This document shows, piece by piece, positions 10,295 to 24,625 of a stretch of 64,000 nt of DNA; position 1 is the first letter of the stretch; every line of letters begins with the position of its first letter. A model generated the notes under the pieces. It had not been told where the DNA came from and did not search any database. It saw nothing but the letters and a program-made list of their open reading frames with translations. A program made the position numbers and the translations under genes. Where the stretch lies: NCBI RefSeq assembly GCF_041146395.1, contig NC_091012.1, positions 16,668,193-16,732,192 of the forward strand. Direction: 5' to 3'. Source of the DNA: Eulemur rufifrons (Eukaryota; Chordata; Mammalia; Primates; Lemuridae).

Positions 10295-11564
10295 GGCACC
10301 TGCCAACCCCTGAACAGTCGCTCCCAGTGCTAATGCTCTGAGGGCAGGTGGTCGCCATTTTCGGGGTCCACAACCCAGCTTCTGTGGTGTGATATGGTGT
10401 TGGGTGGCTTCCTTCCCCCAGCCCAGGAACTCTCATGACAAGCTCAACCCTTACACCATCTACGGACAACTAGCCAGACCCATTTTGATGTGTGAACTCT
10501 GAGTGCTTCCCTAGTCATGGGAGGCTAATGTCTGTGGGACTTACATGAGCTGGGGCGCTGGGAGGATGTGGGCACCACCCCCTCCCCCTAGACAGCATCT
10601 TTGTGTGGAAAGTGGTAGGCTCCACTCCTGGAGGTAGGGTGAGACAAGAAAAGCCACTTTCCCTCTGCGACCAGTGTGAATCCACAGGGCCTTGGTGCAG
10701 ATCAATAGTTGACAGCACAGTGACTTTGTTCCTCAGACCAGTTTAGGTCATCCAGTAAGATCATAACACTGGGGCTGGATTTCTGTCTCTCGTCAGCTGT
10801 CAACAGTAGGGTCTGTGGTCAGGGAACAAAAATCCTGGCAAGAGGACAAAGCAGCCTCCCCAAGTAACCCCTCCCACCAGAGCAGCCTCCCAAATGTGGT
10901 AGAAGAAACCTGAACAACATATTAGCGGCTCCCCCTAGTGGCAGATCAAGGTACTATAGAAACGCACACATCCAGGCTGGTAGGCAGCAGCTGCAATCTG
11001 CCTTGCTCCCACAGCATCTACTGGAACAGAGCCTACACAGGGTGTGTTACTTTCCAAATGAAAACTGAAAGGTTGGAAGCAACAAATGATCCCGATGGGA
11101 AGGACTCAATGAAACAACTCTGGAAGTATGAAGAATCAAGTGAAAGGCACACCCCCAAAGAGGAACACCAGCTCTCTAGCAATGGACATTAACCAAATTC
11201 AGAACACTAAAACGACAGAATTTCAAACATGGATTGTAAGAAAACTCAACGATATGCAAGAAAAAATGGATAACCAACACAAAGAAACCACAAAAGAAAT
11301 CCAGGACTTCTTGGGGAACGGACACACCTTGAGCTCTGACTTGGGGGGAAAGGCGGTACATGGGCAATGTATGTAACCTGCAATTCTGTATCCCCCATAA
11401 CAATAAGATGAAATAAAAAAAAATAATAAAAAAAATAAAAAAAAGAAATCCAGGACTTCTAAGAAAAATTCACTAAAGAAATTGAAATATTAAGATAAAT
11501 CAAACTGAACTGCTGGAAATAAAGGATTTATTCAGGGAACTACAAAATGCAGTGGAAACACCTT
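10295..11564 (+). mobile_element. Older L1, 5' UTR and start of ORF1, 3' truncated
   Basis: From about 11048 the plus strand encodes a diverged L1 ORF1 N-terminus. Recognisable stretches, read in the broken frames, include PPKRNTSS and QTWIVRKLNDMQEKMDNQHK, comparable to the ORF1 start of L1-B. The 700 bp before it has the character of an L1 5' UTR of a different subfamily. Its left edge near the ERV LTR is approximate. The ORF1 sequence is interrupted at 11312-11440 by a nested L1 tail and ends where the CD24-like sequence starts. Confidence 0.65.
11312..11440 (+). mobile_element. 129-bp nested L1 3' tail with perfect 20-bp TSD
   Basis: A very short 5'-truncated L1: the last ~85 bp of the common 3' UTR (from TTGGGGAACGGACACACC to CCCATAACAATAAGATGAAAT) plus an A-rich tail. 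It is flanked by exact copies of AAAAGAAATCCAGGACTTCT at 11292-11311 and 11441-11460. Removing one copy and the insert would make the older L1 ORF1 continuous. Confidence 0.93.
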
Positions 11565-11589
11565 GCCTACACCTGATCGCAGCCAACCA

Positions 11590-12013
11590 TCCTCCACGCA
11601 GCCAGCATCCCGTGAGATGCACCATCCACCAAGAGAGGGGACATGAGCAGAGCGATGGTGGCCATGCTCAGGCTGGGGCTGCTGCTTCTGGCACTGCTCC
11701 TACACATGCAGATTTATTCAAATCAAACAAATGTTTAAACAGTTGTAAGTAACTCCACCCAGAGAACCTCAGCTCCCCCAAATCCAGCCAATGCCACCAC
11801 CAAGGCAGTTGGCAGTGCCCCGTAGTCGACAGCCAGTCTCCTCATGGTCTCGCTTTCTCTTCTATATCTCTACTGTTGAGAGACTCAAGCCAAGAAACAT
11901 CTATACTTCCCCATCTTCTAATCACAATCTAAATGGCATCTAGAAGTCTAATGTGGCAAGGAAAAAACAGGTCTTCATAGAATCTACCAATTTGACACCT
12001 TTTATTAACACAC
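11590..12013 (+). pseudogene. CD24P: Processed CD24 pseudogene
   Basis: CD24 is a small GPI-anchored, heavily glycosylated surface protein. From ATG 11643 to TGA 11877-11879 the plus strand reads in one frame as a CD24-like precursor. It has a signal peptide (RLGLLLLALLL near residue 10), serine/threonine and N-glycosylation-type NST, NPANATTK motifs, and a hydrophobic GPI-signal tail ending LSLLYLY. Two in-frame stops (after residue 31, and a TAG before the tail) show it is dead. The downstream 3' UTR match (AAGCCAAGAAAC, AATGTGGCAAGGAAAA) runs without introns until an Alu begins at 12014. Loss of introns marks a retrocopy. The 5' edge is approximate and no poly-A or TSD is identifiable. Confidence 0.85.
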
Positions 12014-13844
<1,831 letters not shown>

Positions 13845-13905
13845 ACTTCTTTATTATTAATCTGAGAAAACTTTCTACTTAATGTTGAAATTAAAAATCA
13901 TTTTT

Positions 13906-15252
13906 GTGGGTCCTGTTTCAGTCTTCTATGTGTGGCTAACCAATTCTCCCAGCACCACAGCTTTCACCTCTCACAAAAATCAAATCATGGTGGATAACAG
14001 ACTTAAACCTTAGGTGTGAAATGATTAGAATTCTAGAAGAAAATGTAGGAAAGACTCTTACAGACATTGGCCTAGGCAAAGAATTTATGAAGAAGACCCC
14101 TAAGGCAATCACAGCAAGAACAAAAATAAATGAATGGGACATGATTAAATTAAAAAGCTTCTGCACAGCCAAAGAAACAGTCATGAGAATAAACAGAACA
14201 CCTACAGAATGGGAAAAAATTTTTGCATACTACACCTCAGATAAAGGACTGATAACAAGAATCTATTTAGAACTCAGGAAAATCAGCAAGAAAAAAATCA
14301 AGCAACCCTATCAAAAAGTGGGCAAATGACATGAATAGAAATTTCTCAAAAGAAGATATAAGAATGGCTAACAAACATATGAAAAAATGCTCAACATCCC
14401 TAATCATCAGGGAAATGCAAATCAAAACCACAATGAGATATCACTTAACCCCAGTGAGAATGGTCTTTATCAAAAAATCCCAAAACAACACATGTTGCCG
14501 TGGATGTGGAGAGACAGGAACACTCATACACTGTTGGTGGGACTGCAAACTAGTGCAACCCCTGTAGAAAGCATTATGGAGATATCTTAAACAGATTCAA
14601 GTAGACCTGCCATTTGATCCAGCAATCCCATTATTGGGCATATACTCAAAGGAAAAAAAGGTCATTCTATAACAAAGACACATGTACCCGAATGTTTATA
14701 GCAGCACAATTCACAACAGCAAAGATGTGGAAACAACCCAAATGCCCATCAATACATGATTGGATTAGTAAACTGTAGTATATGTATACCATGGAATATT
14801 ACTCACCTATAAGAAATAACAAAGATACGACCTCTCTATGGTTCTCCTGGAGAGAGTTGGAATCCATTCTGTTAAGTGAAGTATCCCAAGAATGGAAAAA
14901 CAAGCATCACATGTACTCACCAGAAAATTGGTTTCCCTGATCATCACCTAAATACACATCTGGGAACGATACCAATCGAATATCAGACTGAGGTGGGGAG
15001 TGGGGGGAGGGGATGGGTGTATGCCCATATAATGAGTGCATTGCGCACCGTTTGGGGAATGGTCACTCTTGAAGGTGCTGACTCGGGAAGGCGGGGAGGG
15101 GAGGGATATATACCTACATGATGGGTGCAACGCGCATTGTCTGGGGAACGGACACACCTGGAGCTTTGACTTGGGGGGACAGGCGGTACATAAACAACGT
15201 ATGTAACCTCAAATTCTGTATCCCCCATAATAAGATGAAATTAAAAAAATAA
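13906..15252 (+). mobile_element. L1-D: 5'-truncated L1 with 5' inversion
   Basis: The main part (about 13957-15252) is the ORF2 C-terminus and canonical 3' UTR on the plus strand, ending CCCCCATAATAAGATGAAATT-An. The first ~50 bp (13906-13956) are the immediately upstream L1 sequence in reverse orientation. They match plus-strand sequence near 30180-30230, which belongs to the minus-strand copy L1-B. Stops and indels break the ORF2 remnant (open pieces at 14021-14329 and 14331-14567, the latter with the cysteine motif [17 protein letters not shown]). No clear TSD was found. Confidence 0.9.
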
Positions 15253-15354
15253 TAATAATATTTTTCAAGTAAGAAAATATGACAACACTATTTGTCATAG
15301 AGAGTTTACCTAAATTTACTTGGTAATTGGTGAGGATATCTGTGTTTGCTACTT

Positions 15355-15460
15355 TTTTTTTGTTTGTTTGTTTCTTTGTTTGTGTTTCAGCTCATTATGG
15401 GGGTACAAAAGATCGGGCTATATACATTGCCCATGCCTCCTACACATCTCAAGTCTATAT
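15355..15460 (-). mobile_element. Short L1 3' tail, minus orientation
   Basis: A T-rich block (TTTGTTTGTTTG) then CAGCTCATTATGGGGGTACAAAA, the reverse complement of the common L1 3' end, followed by about 50 bp of L1 3' UTR. The left edge of the tail is the poly-A. Confidence 0.8.
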
Positions 15461-18400
15461 AAGAAGTGAGAGTTTCGCATCTTAAAGCTAGGTGCTCCCT
15501 GAAGTTACATCCCATCCTCATGTGGAAACTGTGAAGGCAGTGTCTTTCTTGATATTTCATCTTAAAGAGACATTTCTCAGGTTCAGAAAAAAAAAAAACA
15601 TTTTTGATGGAAAAAGAATTCTTTTAGGTTATAAGAGAATTTGCATACATTTCAAAGAGGCAAAGAAAGAACTTGTAACTACACATTTTCTAAATTAAAT
15701 GCTCTGAGAAAATGGAAGGAAGGAAAATATCTTCCCTTACTTTCAAGTTGGAAAATTAAGCCTCTTTTTTCTACTTTGTATTTATACTTACAACAGCCAG
15801 GTCCAGGGACTGTGTTGAACATATGGGCTACTGAATTTGTTTTGGCCTGTATTCAGGCACCTCAGACATGGCCTTCTGTACACTGTACACCTAAAATGGG
15901 ATTTGGTTTTGGTTGGAAATCCAGAAAGGGGAAGGTGCTACCAAGGACTCATTTGCATGGGTGGAGAACAGTGAGACGGTGGTGGTAAGTCTTGTTTGTG
16001 CTACAGACACTGGCTGAGACAGGACTATTCTCTGGCTTATTTCTGTGTCCATGTTGCAAGATTAGATTACGATCAAGTGGTCCTGATTCCTAAATTGGTG
16101 GAGGAATCTGGTTACTAATTCAGATTAAGGGTCTGGTTTGGGGACATTCCAGGAGTCCTCTAGCCACCTGTGGGATTTCAGCAGTAAATTCAAGGAGCTA
16201 AGACCTGACTACTGAGGGTAGAGCTTTGTCCTGGGAGGGGCATGGCATGTTTAGTCCTCTAGACGCCTGTGTGGGTTTTTGGTGGGAACATTTAGTAAAA
16301 ATTGTTCTGGAGATGGAATTCCTGAGGGTGGCATCCTGTCCAGGGAGACAAGTGGCCAAACCACAGCCTAGTGTGCATGTGCACAAATGGGCAGGAATCA
16401 CATGGTGGCAGCAGGGGTTGGGAGGGAGTCTGACCTCAGAAGCCCTTCCCTGTGTGCCCTCAGTCCCTACTGACCTCAGGAGGAGATGTGGAATCACAGG
16501 ACATTCTGCATTGCAACAGCTTGTGTGGAGGAGAAAAGAACCTCCTGCGCCAAGAAATATGGACTCTTCCTTTAGTGCGGGCCCCTCATGACCCACTCTG
16601 GGTGAGATTCACAGGTGCCCAGTTATCCTAAGCTCTGCCAGGGCACTCACTGCACATAATCAGCCTCAGTGGCAGAAACCTGAGCACAAGTTAATTCCCC
16701 CTCCTTTTAGTATCTCTTGGGTTTTTTCATCAGGAATTACTACTTCATGAGCATGGAGGTGTTTTCACCCCAGCTTTGTTTGAAAATGCACAAATGAGCA
16801 AGTGGAGCATGGTTCGTAATGTTGGTGGGTCCTTTCACAAGAAGCCACGATGCAGATGTGATGATGCACAAAAGAAATCATGATCCACGTAAAGTAATGA
16901 AGCAGATGATGACTGCATTAAGAGAGCAGATTCTGTTTTTGTTACTTACTTTCTACGTATGTGTTTTCTATGTATTGTGATGTCACACACCCACCTTCCC
17001 TTTAAGTACTTGCATTTTCCCTCTTTAAAGTGCATTCTTTAAAGTATTTTTTAAATATGTTTTCAAATATACTTTGAAAAATTAGATCTTTCCAAATATT
17101 ATCTAAAGTGTTTTACTCAACACAGCTGATATTTAATATTTATGTTAAATCCAATTTTCCCTTGTTGCCTGTATTACAAAATTTTATATCTAAAGGATTT
17201 TTAGAAATGTTTACCCCAAGTGAGTGCCCACAACATGGCAATCATATGGGAGATTTCCAATGAGAAAAATCATGGAATTTATACAAAAAAGAGCCTCCAG
17301 GAGAAAATGAAAATCAAATACTTGAAGAGAGAGGAATAGGTACAGAAATTTCTGCTGAACAGAGTGGCCAAATATACATATTCAATAGAGTCATGAATAT
17401 TTATGAAAGAAGAAACATGAGCATGTGCAATTAAGCTTCATGCTGTTCATACTTCCTCGAGCCCACGTTCAGAAAATGGCAGTGTTATCATGATCCGTGG
17501 GTGCAGTGTTCAGCCCTCTGATGTGAAAAGGTGAAGCAGAAGACACAAAATCCCCCTCTGTGCATTCTCTGCAGACTGGTCAGGACAACTCCATGGTTGG
17601 TGGCCTCTTCTCAGGAAGGAATGCTGGTCTGTTGCTGTGTCAAAATCACACAAAAGGAGGAGCAGTTGATTGAAAACAACCACCAGATTGAAAACAGCAG
17701 TGGAGCAAATTTTTTAAAGGGCTGGTTCTGTTTAACCCTGAGGGAAGAAAGTCTAATGGTGGTTAGTGAGAGAGGGTATAATGAGGCATGTCTGACCTTC
17801 CATCCTGTCATGGTTGGGATTTCATTTTAAGGTTTCTCTGGGGTCCCTTTGGCCACGAGGAGGTCTGTTCAGTTAGTTGGTGGGTGTAGGGTTATGTTTT
17901 TATTTCTCAGAGAAGAGGCAGATTGCACACATCCCCTTACAGCCTCTCCCTTTTGGAGTTTAGATAAGCATTAATGTTAAAATAGAGATCGTAAAACTGA
18001 CAGACTCTTTTTGACATTAAGATAAAAAATTACAAATAGGACCTCAGACCATGCAAGAAAAGGATTAGGTCATACCTGCAGGCCCTTGAGATTGTGAAAC
18101 TTTGGGCAGTGATGACTTACATTTGGCTCAGAATAAAACTCTTTAAATTCTGTTGCAGAGTTTGCTTTCTTCCATTAACATCTCTCTATCTATCTATATG
18201 CAAGATTTGCATGTCTATTATCTATCTATCCATTCCAGGACTTATGAAAAAGGATGCACTTGAAATAAATGAATGGATCTAATCAAAGATGCAATTGATT
18301 TGTATAATAAAATTAGATTATTATATAAATATCATCCAGAGACTTGATATCTATTCAGAAGATAGAATATAATATTATTGCCTCAAATTTTCCAGATGAT

Positions 18401-19999
18401 TCTAAAGATTATGGCAAAAAATCTTTGGTCAGTATTACTAGCTGACAATGGGGAAACTATGTTCATTGGCATGAAGATTGCAAGTCCTATTTAAACAAAG
18501 TAGAAAACACAAAATGTATTATAAGTGTATAAATGTATCAGTGAAAAACACCAATGAAGTAGATGAATGCAAAAATAAACACTTCCATTATACAAAAGTT
18601 ATACAGCACATAAAAACAGTACATAAACATCAGCATGTAAATATCAACTATCAAGATTAATTCATTTTAGTATGAAAATATGATGAAAATATGTAATTCT
18701 AAATCTAAGCTGTCAGAAGTCTAAATTATTTTGAACATTAAAGGAATGTGCATTAGGGCACTGAGTCATGTGGCAGGCATTTGTTGCCCAGGCAGCTGCA
18801 ACTCTTTGTGCCTCTGATAAGGAATGAAGCCTTTTCCACTTAGCTGTACTGTTTTGTAAAATGTTGTAAATGGCTTAAGGGCACCAGGGCTTTGGGTGTT
18901 GACTTTTATTATAGGAAATAGGGCGACTTCCCTTTTGGCTATCTTACACAAAGACTTCATGGCTATCACTTTGCCTTAAGATGGAATGCTAAATACACTG
19001 TTTGAAATTGGAAATGAAATGAAAACCATCTACAAAAGAAGAAGCCCTGTAGAAAAGTAAACAAATAGTAATTAATTTGTTGTAACTCCTGTACCTGCAT
19101 GGTATAGAAAATATTGTATTCCTATTAAATTTCTTTCTCTTATTTCAATATAGGAAGTACTTAGCTTATAACTTTTGAAGCACTGACCTCATTTTTCTGG
19201 AGTTTTGTGGCCCAGAATGGCCATTCACAGCTTTTTAATAAACAAACATTTTTATATAGAACTCTAAACCTTTGGATAATTTCTCTTTGACATGTCTGGT
19301 CACCTAGATGGGACCCTGAAGTGAGCCTTTGCCTTGACCCCTGCTTCTCCATCCATAGGCACCTGATGCTGGCAGGACTGTTTCATCTCACTGACTTTCA
19401 TGAACATTTACAGGAGCCCTTCCCAGGGCCTTCTGCAGGTCCAATCTCCCTGGCTTAAATGAGATTCGGACTTCATTCATGTGACCAAATTGTTAGCTTC
19501 ACATGGCTAGAATTGAAGCTCTGCCACTTTAAGTTAGGGGCTTCACTTGTCATTTCTCTAGAGATTCTTCCATTTGCAGGTTGTGGTTTTACTCTTTTTG
19601 AGGTTACAATTTTGTTCATCTTATTTGATTACATTTGCAACTCTCATTGAAATTTGGTTAAAGAGAAAAGAGTTTTGACTTAACTAGAGGGAGTGAAATG
19701 TCTGTTGCTTAAGCAATAATTGTGATTTTAAACTGCCCAGGTTTGGAAGCTCAGTTCACATTGCCACATTTGATTCTTCTTTTGAGTGAGTAAAAATGTA
19801 TTTAAAAATCTTTGTGAGGATGTAATAAGGACTGAAGACAAAGGTACACTGTTCCTCTCAGCCTGAAGTCACCCCAGGTGACTGGAGCCATGTGGGAATG
19901 TTAGAGTTTATTGCTCATGATAAGAAATGGTCCTATAAGGAATTCCCAAGAAACAGCATGAAGGGAATTTGCTCAAGCAAACAGGCACACAAGAACGGT
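15461..19999. other. No recognised gene; unassigned sequence with a small TATC repeat
   Basis: Several chance open frames of 60-130 codons lie here (for example 16226-16591 on plus and 16198-16596 on minus, overlapping each other). None shows a recognisable domain. A short TATC/TATCTA microsatellite is at about 18184-18231. Confidence 0.5.
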
Positions 20000-21449
20000 T
20001 AACGTCCCAGTGCTTTGAGCAGCCCAGAGTTCCTGGGTTTTAAACTTGTTAGAAGTGACCCATGGTTTTGTTAAGAAAATGGTCAGACACTGCAAATTTT
20101 CTCAGCAAGGCAAAATCTTTACTTCTGGTCATAGTGGCGGCAAAAACAACCAGGCAGTGCATAATACGGGGAAGTTCTTCATTTGTTATCCCTAAAGCAG
20201 ATCTAGGGCTGGGTCTCATCCCACTGGTAGGGACTTTGAAAGCACAATCTTGCCCTTACCTGATTGGCTAAGGCGTGTTGCTGGGTAAAAGGGAGAACAA
20301 GGAAGTTAAATTTAGCAAATGTGGATTTTTTTTTTTTTTTTGGTATTGCAATAATGATTAACCAAAGGTTATGGTTATTGTACAGTTTGTGCTATGTGCT
20401 AATAAATACATAAAGCTGGATATCAGACAGAATATTCCTTTGGCAGAAAATGTTAGGCCAAGGTCATCTCCTCCTACAAACTGACACAAAGACATGTGGG
20501 GGAGCAATTCCCATAAGAATTACATTCATCCAGAACATATTTTCCTTTAACTTTGGCCACTTACAAAGAAACAATATTGACAATCAGCCCCCCAAAACTG
20601 GGTTCACATTAAGGAGTGATCCATATTTAGAAACCTCAGCTAGGCTCATGTACAATAATTATGGTGCCTCCTTTTGTCAATATTTTGAAAAAGGTTTGCA
20701 TGTAACTTCTGGCAAACCTAAATTGAGATGGCCTAGGTGGCGTCCATGGAAATAAATGGGTTAATTTATTTGCATACTCAATCAGAAAACACTGGCTTTA
20801 GAATAATATAGGATAAGTGGGAGAGTTACTTTCAGTGATATTTGGAAGAATCCACAAAGGTTCAGATAAAGTTATTTCCTTGTAGGAGGGCATCAAAAGG
20901 TTTTCTAAAGCAAATTTTTGAGTATAAAAAGACTGCAAAAGCTTTGTCTACCCCCGCAAAAACTTCTCCTCGCTTGGAAACCTCTCATTCTCTTCACTCA
21001 GCTCCTATTGTTTTACACTTTACTGCCTGAATTACATCACCCCTGATTCCACCTCCACTGCCACTTTACTTTCATAAACCGACTTGCTACAATATTACCT
21101 GGGAAGGTAAAGGATACGGCAAATCTCCCTTCTTAGCACTCAGGACCTCCAACTGGAAGCTCTTTTTCCTGACTTTCTCTCACCTGTTTCTCATGTTACC
21201 CCAGGTGTTACAACGCTGTGGGGCATCTTCCTGGGATGATTCTGAGGAGAAGGAAGCTCTGGTCCTCACCAGGGATGCAGCAGAAAGCCCTCAGGCAGCA
21301 CATATAGAGTGGTATGTGGATCAGAAGGTGGGTTTGCATGTCACATACTGGCCACTGGGTGCAACACGGAACAGTTATTCCTGACTGTTTAGAGGTGGCC
21401 TTATGCTGGAAGTGTCAATAAATCTCCTAAATTCAGTTTTCTGTTTATT
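20000..21449. other. Unassigned, possible retroviral LTR-like sequence
   Basis: CCAAT-like (CTGATTGGCTAAGG near 20260) and TATA-like (GTATAAAAAG near 20932) motifs and a polyadenylation-like TCAATAAATCTCC near 21415 hint at LTR-derived sequence next to the ERV pol fragments at 22-23 kb. I could not fix boundaries, and the 63-aa frame at 21193-21384 has no recognisable domain. Confidence 0.25.
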
Positions 21450-22040
21450 CTAAGCCATAACTTTGGAAATTAAAACTAAAGTAAAACCCATCATCCTATG
21501 TCTTGATAAAGTGGATGGAGATAACAAAAAAATGGGATACCATTTACAATACCACATCAAAACTGAAGTTCTTAAATACAGATCTAATACAATACATACA
21601 AATATGCTTCAGAAAATTTTGAAACATGTTTCAAGGAAATCCAAGGAAATATAAATCAATGTAGAGATATCTCTTGTTCAGGAGCAATATGCTCATTGTT
21701 TAGATAGCAATTCTTTCTAAGGATCTACAGATTGAGCAGAATCCCAATCAAAGTCCCAGCAAAGATCTCAATTACCCATGTCCTAAATTAGACTACATGA
21801 TATATGAATGAAGAACTAAGGTAAACAACTTAGACCTGTATACCTCTATGATTATTATTAATATAAAGCTATAGTAATAAAGACAGTGTGATATTGGTGA
21901 GGGTATAGATGAGTAGAAAAATGGAATGGAATATACTGCCCAAAACAGACCATTGCAAATATATTCCATCAATTTTGCAGGATGACGTTCAAAAAGTCAT
22001 GATTAAACAAGCGGGGATATTTCTATGCAATGCAATGCTA
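21450..22040 (+). mobile_element. Ancient L1 ORF2 fragment
   Basis: Diverged plus-strand L1 sequence. Blocks corresponding to the mid-to-late ORF2 region (IPIK-like 'GAATCCCAATCAAAGTCCCAGC' and the downstream spacer) are visible between stops. It is too decayed for subfamily assignment. Confidence 0.5.
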
Positions 22041-22144
22041 TTCATCTAGAGAAAAGAATAATCTGTGAAGTCATGCAAAGTCATGTATAAATTGTACATG
22101 CACATTGCTAATTAAAAAAAAAAAGGGCATTCTGCACAGATCAC

Positions 22145-22335
22145 ATGCATTGTCATCCCACTGTTATAAACACACCAGCTCATGGCTCCCCACAGGGCAG
22201 GTCCAGCAGGTGCATTCAAGCTAGTATTTTATACTTGTTTAAAGCTGAGAACACCTGCCCTCACTTATGTCCACACAACTTCCATGCTCTAGATGTGAAA
22301 GACACATTCTTATGCCTACCTTGTCCCCTTTGAGC
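22145..22335 (+). pseudogene. Possible class I ERV pol (RT) fragment
   Basis: A short plus-strand frame ends with a block resembling the RT motif around LD-KDAFF (here ALDVKDTFLCLPCPL). The surrounding sequence does not extend the match clearly, so this may be a small, decayed pol remnant or chance. Confidence 0.35.
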
Positions 22336-22870
22336 AGGAACTGGCTACAATAAGTCTGCCCTCAAACCTCAGGGGCTCTGCAGGCCTGAAGGGCAAGTGG
22401 GAAGCCTATTTGAGCCAGGGAAGTCTTTTGCCTTTGGCGGCCTGGGGCTACACATACTTTCTCTTCCCAGGCTTTTTAACTCAGGTGTGACTCTAAGTGG
22501 GTCAAGTGGGTTTCCAAACCATCCTGGGACTATTTTCCCAGTTTCAGATGCAAGATTGAAATGCCTGCACTTAGCATCTGGCACCATCCCCACATTGGTT
22601 CTCTAACTGTGAGTGAGGGCTATTATGCTGGAAAAGGCTGAAGTGAAGCATTTGGAGTTGTCTCCACCTAGGAAACTAGTAAATTAAAAGCAACACCACA
22701 TCCCCACAGGGAATTCAGAGAACAGGGCCACCATCTAGAACTTGTAGAAACAAGAAACTTGTCAGAATGGTGATTCTCACCACATCCCCATTCTCCTTTC
22801 CTGTTTGGCCTGTGTGAAAGACACATGGATCCTGGAGAATGACAGTGCATTTTCCTGAGTTTAACCACGG

Positions 22871-23194
22871 GTGAGTCCAATTTCAGTTACTGTACCGGAT
22901 GTGGTTTCACTGCTTGATCAAAAGAGAACATCTCCTTGTACCTGGAATGCAGCTATTGATCTGGCTATTGCTGTTTCTTCTCCATACTTGCCCATAGGGC
23001 CCCCCAATAGTCAGTTTGTTTTCATCTGGCAAGGCCAGAAATACACCTTCACTGTCTTTCCTCAGGGATACATCAACTCTCCAGCCCTATCCGGTAATTT
23101 ATTTCACAGGGACCTTGATCACCTTTCCCTTCCACAAGATGGTCCAGTGGTGCATTACATTGATGATATTATGCTTATCAGACTCAGAGAGTAA
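22871..23194 (+). pseudogene. ERV reverse transcriptase fragment, ERV-L-like
   Basis: A 107-aa plus-strand frame with consecutive RT motifs: AIDLA, FIWQGQKYTFTVFPQGYINS and the catalytic YIDDIML. The YIDD form and the PQGYINSPAL block are more like class III (ERV-L) pol than the YVDD of the ERV at 4-10 kb. The fragment stops at an in-frame termination just after the YIDD block and has no recognisable flanking gag or integrase. Confidence 0.75.
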
Positions 23195-23629
23195 GAAGTA
23201 GCAACCACTGCAGACTTATTAGTAAGACCTTTGTGTCTTGGACATTAAAATTTCCTGGTTCTCTTGTCACTGGACCTGCTCCTGGTTTTATGTTCTCAGG
23301 ACTTCAGGCTGAATTACACCACTGACATTACTTGTTCTCCAGCTTGCAGATGGCATATTATGGAGCTTCCTGGCCTCCATAATTGTATGATCCAATATCA
23401 TGATAAATCTCTTCCTGTATATCTCTATAAATGCTATTGGTTTTCTGTTTTTAGGGAACACTGCATAATACAATATGATAGTTAGAAGGAACCCATGGTG
23501 AATAGTCTTGCAGGCAAAAATAATTTTGGTCAGAGAAGGCTACAAAGGCAGCCAGGGCATCTTCAACAAGTCTTGGGAGAGATGAAGGGATGAGGGAAGA
23601 GGGCATGGTCAGATGCTGGGGTCTGGTAG

Positions 23630-23760
23630 ATTGCCATTATCTACTGCTGTCTGACAATGTTACCTTATCATGTGGTGGCTTAAAACTCCAAACATGATTT
23701 ATGTCACAGATTTTGTGGACCAGGAATCCTGGCACAGTTTAGCCATTAGTCTTCAACTCA
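23630..23760 (+). repeat. Ancient mammalian repeat fragment, GTGGCTTAAAAC type
   Basis: Contains the recurrent block GTGGTGGCTTAAAACTCCAAACATG followed by a CACAGATTTTGTGGACCAGGAATC-like segment. Similar sequence recurs at 48.8 kb and 62.1 kb. I do not assign a family name. Confidence 0.4.
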
Positions 23761-24224
23761 ACGCCTCTCATGAGGTTTGAACTCTGTTCTCAACTGAAGC
23801 TGGACTGGGGGAGGGTTGGCTTCCAAGCCCAATATGGTTGGACGTTGGCATCATTCAGTTTGAAATGAGGGCCTGAGTTTCTTTCTATCTATTGCCCAAT
23901 TCACTGCCTTTATTTTGACATCACCTGTAAATAGGGAAGCTCCTTCCCCAGAGCAAGTTATTTCAGAGGGCAGGCAGGAAGGAAGGAAATGAGACAAAGT
24001 AAAATGCAAGTCACAATCTTTAAGTAATTCAATCTTGGACACGACAGACCATATATGTACCTGTATTCTATTGACTACAAGTGAATCACTAAACACTTAA
24101 CGGTTATACAAGGATGAATATCCTTGGAGGTGGGATCACTGTGAGCCATATTAGACACTGCTCACAACATGAGCCAAGGCAACTCACTTCGGCCTGACTG
24201 TGTATGTAATGGGAAGGCATTGGA

Positions 24225-24390
24225 AGTTTTATTGCCACAGGATGACAAAATCTGAATTTTATTTAATATCAACTCCTTTGTGGTAGATCTTAGGAAATGG
24301 GAACAAGAGTGGAAGTGACTTTCCCAAGATCCAACTGATAGAACCCAGGCCTGTTTGATTTGTATTCCATGCTACCTCTCACCTCTTCAT
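24225..24390 (+). repeat. MIR-like SINE
   Basis: AGTGACTTTCCCAAGATCC followed by GATAGAACCCAGGCCTG matches the conserved core of mammalian-wide MIR elements. Diverged, with approximate ends. Confidence 0.5.
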
Positions 24391-24459
24391 GTAGCTTTTC
24401 TATCTCTAACTTTGTGCATTATCCTACACGTGACATCACGTGATTTTTAATAAGCTTTA

Positions 24460-24625
24460 CTCATAAACATCTGATGAGTACCCTAGGAAGCAGATGCTAA
24501 CATGTTCCTCACTGTGCATGTTAGGAGGATGGGGAGGCAACAAAAACCATAATGACTTGTCTAGGGTCACAGAAATGGAAGGAAACTGGAGGTTCTGACC
24601 GCATTCTGTGTCCTCAAGTCTGGGG
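24460..24625 (+). repeat. Second MIR-like SINE
   Basis: AATGACTTGTCTAGGGTCAC and flanking sequence resemble the MIR core. It is more diverged than the copy about 200 bp to its left. Confidence 0.35.

Noticed and set aside
16198..16596. 132-aa minus and 121-aa plus ORFs on the same DNA
   Set aside because: Overlapping opposite frames, no domain, no splice or retrocopy context.
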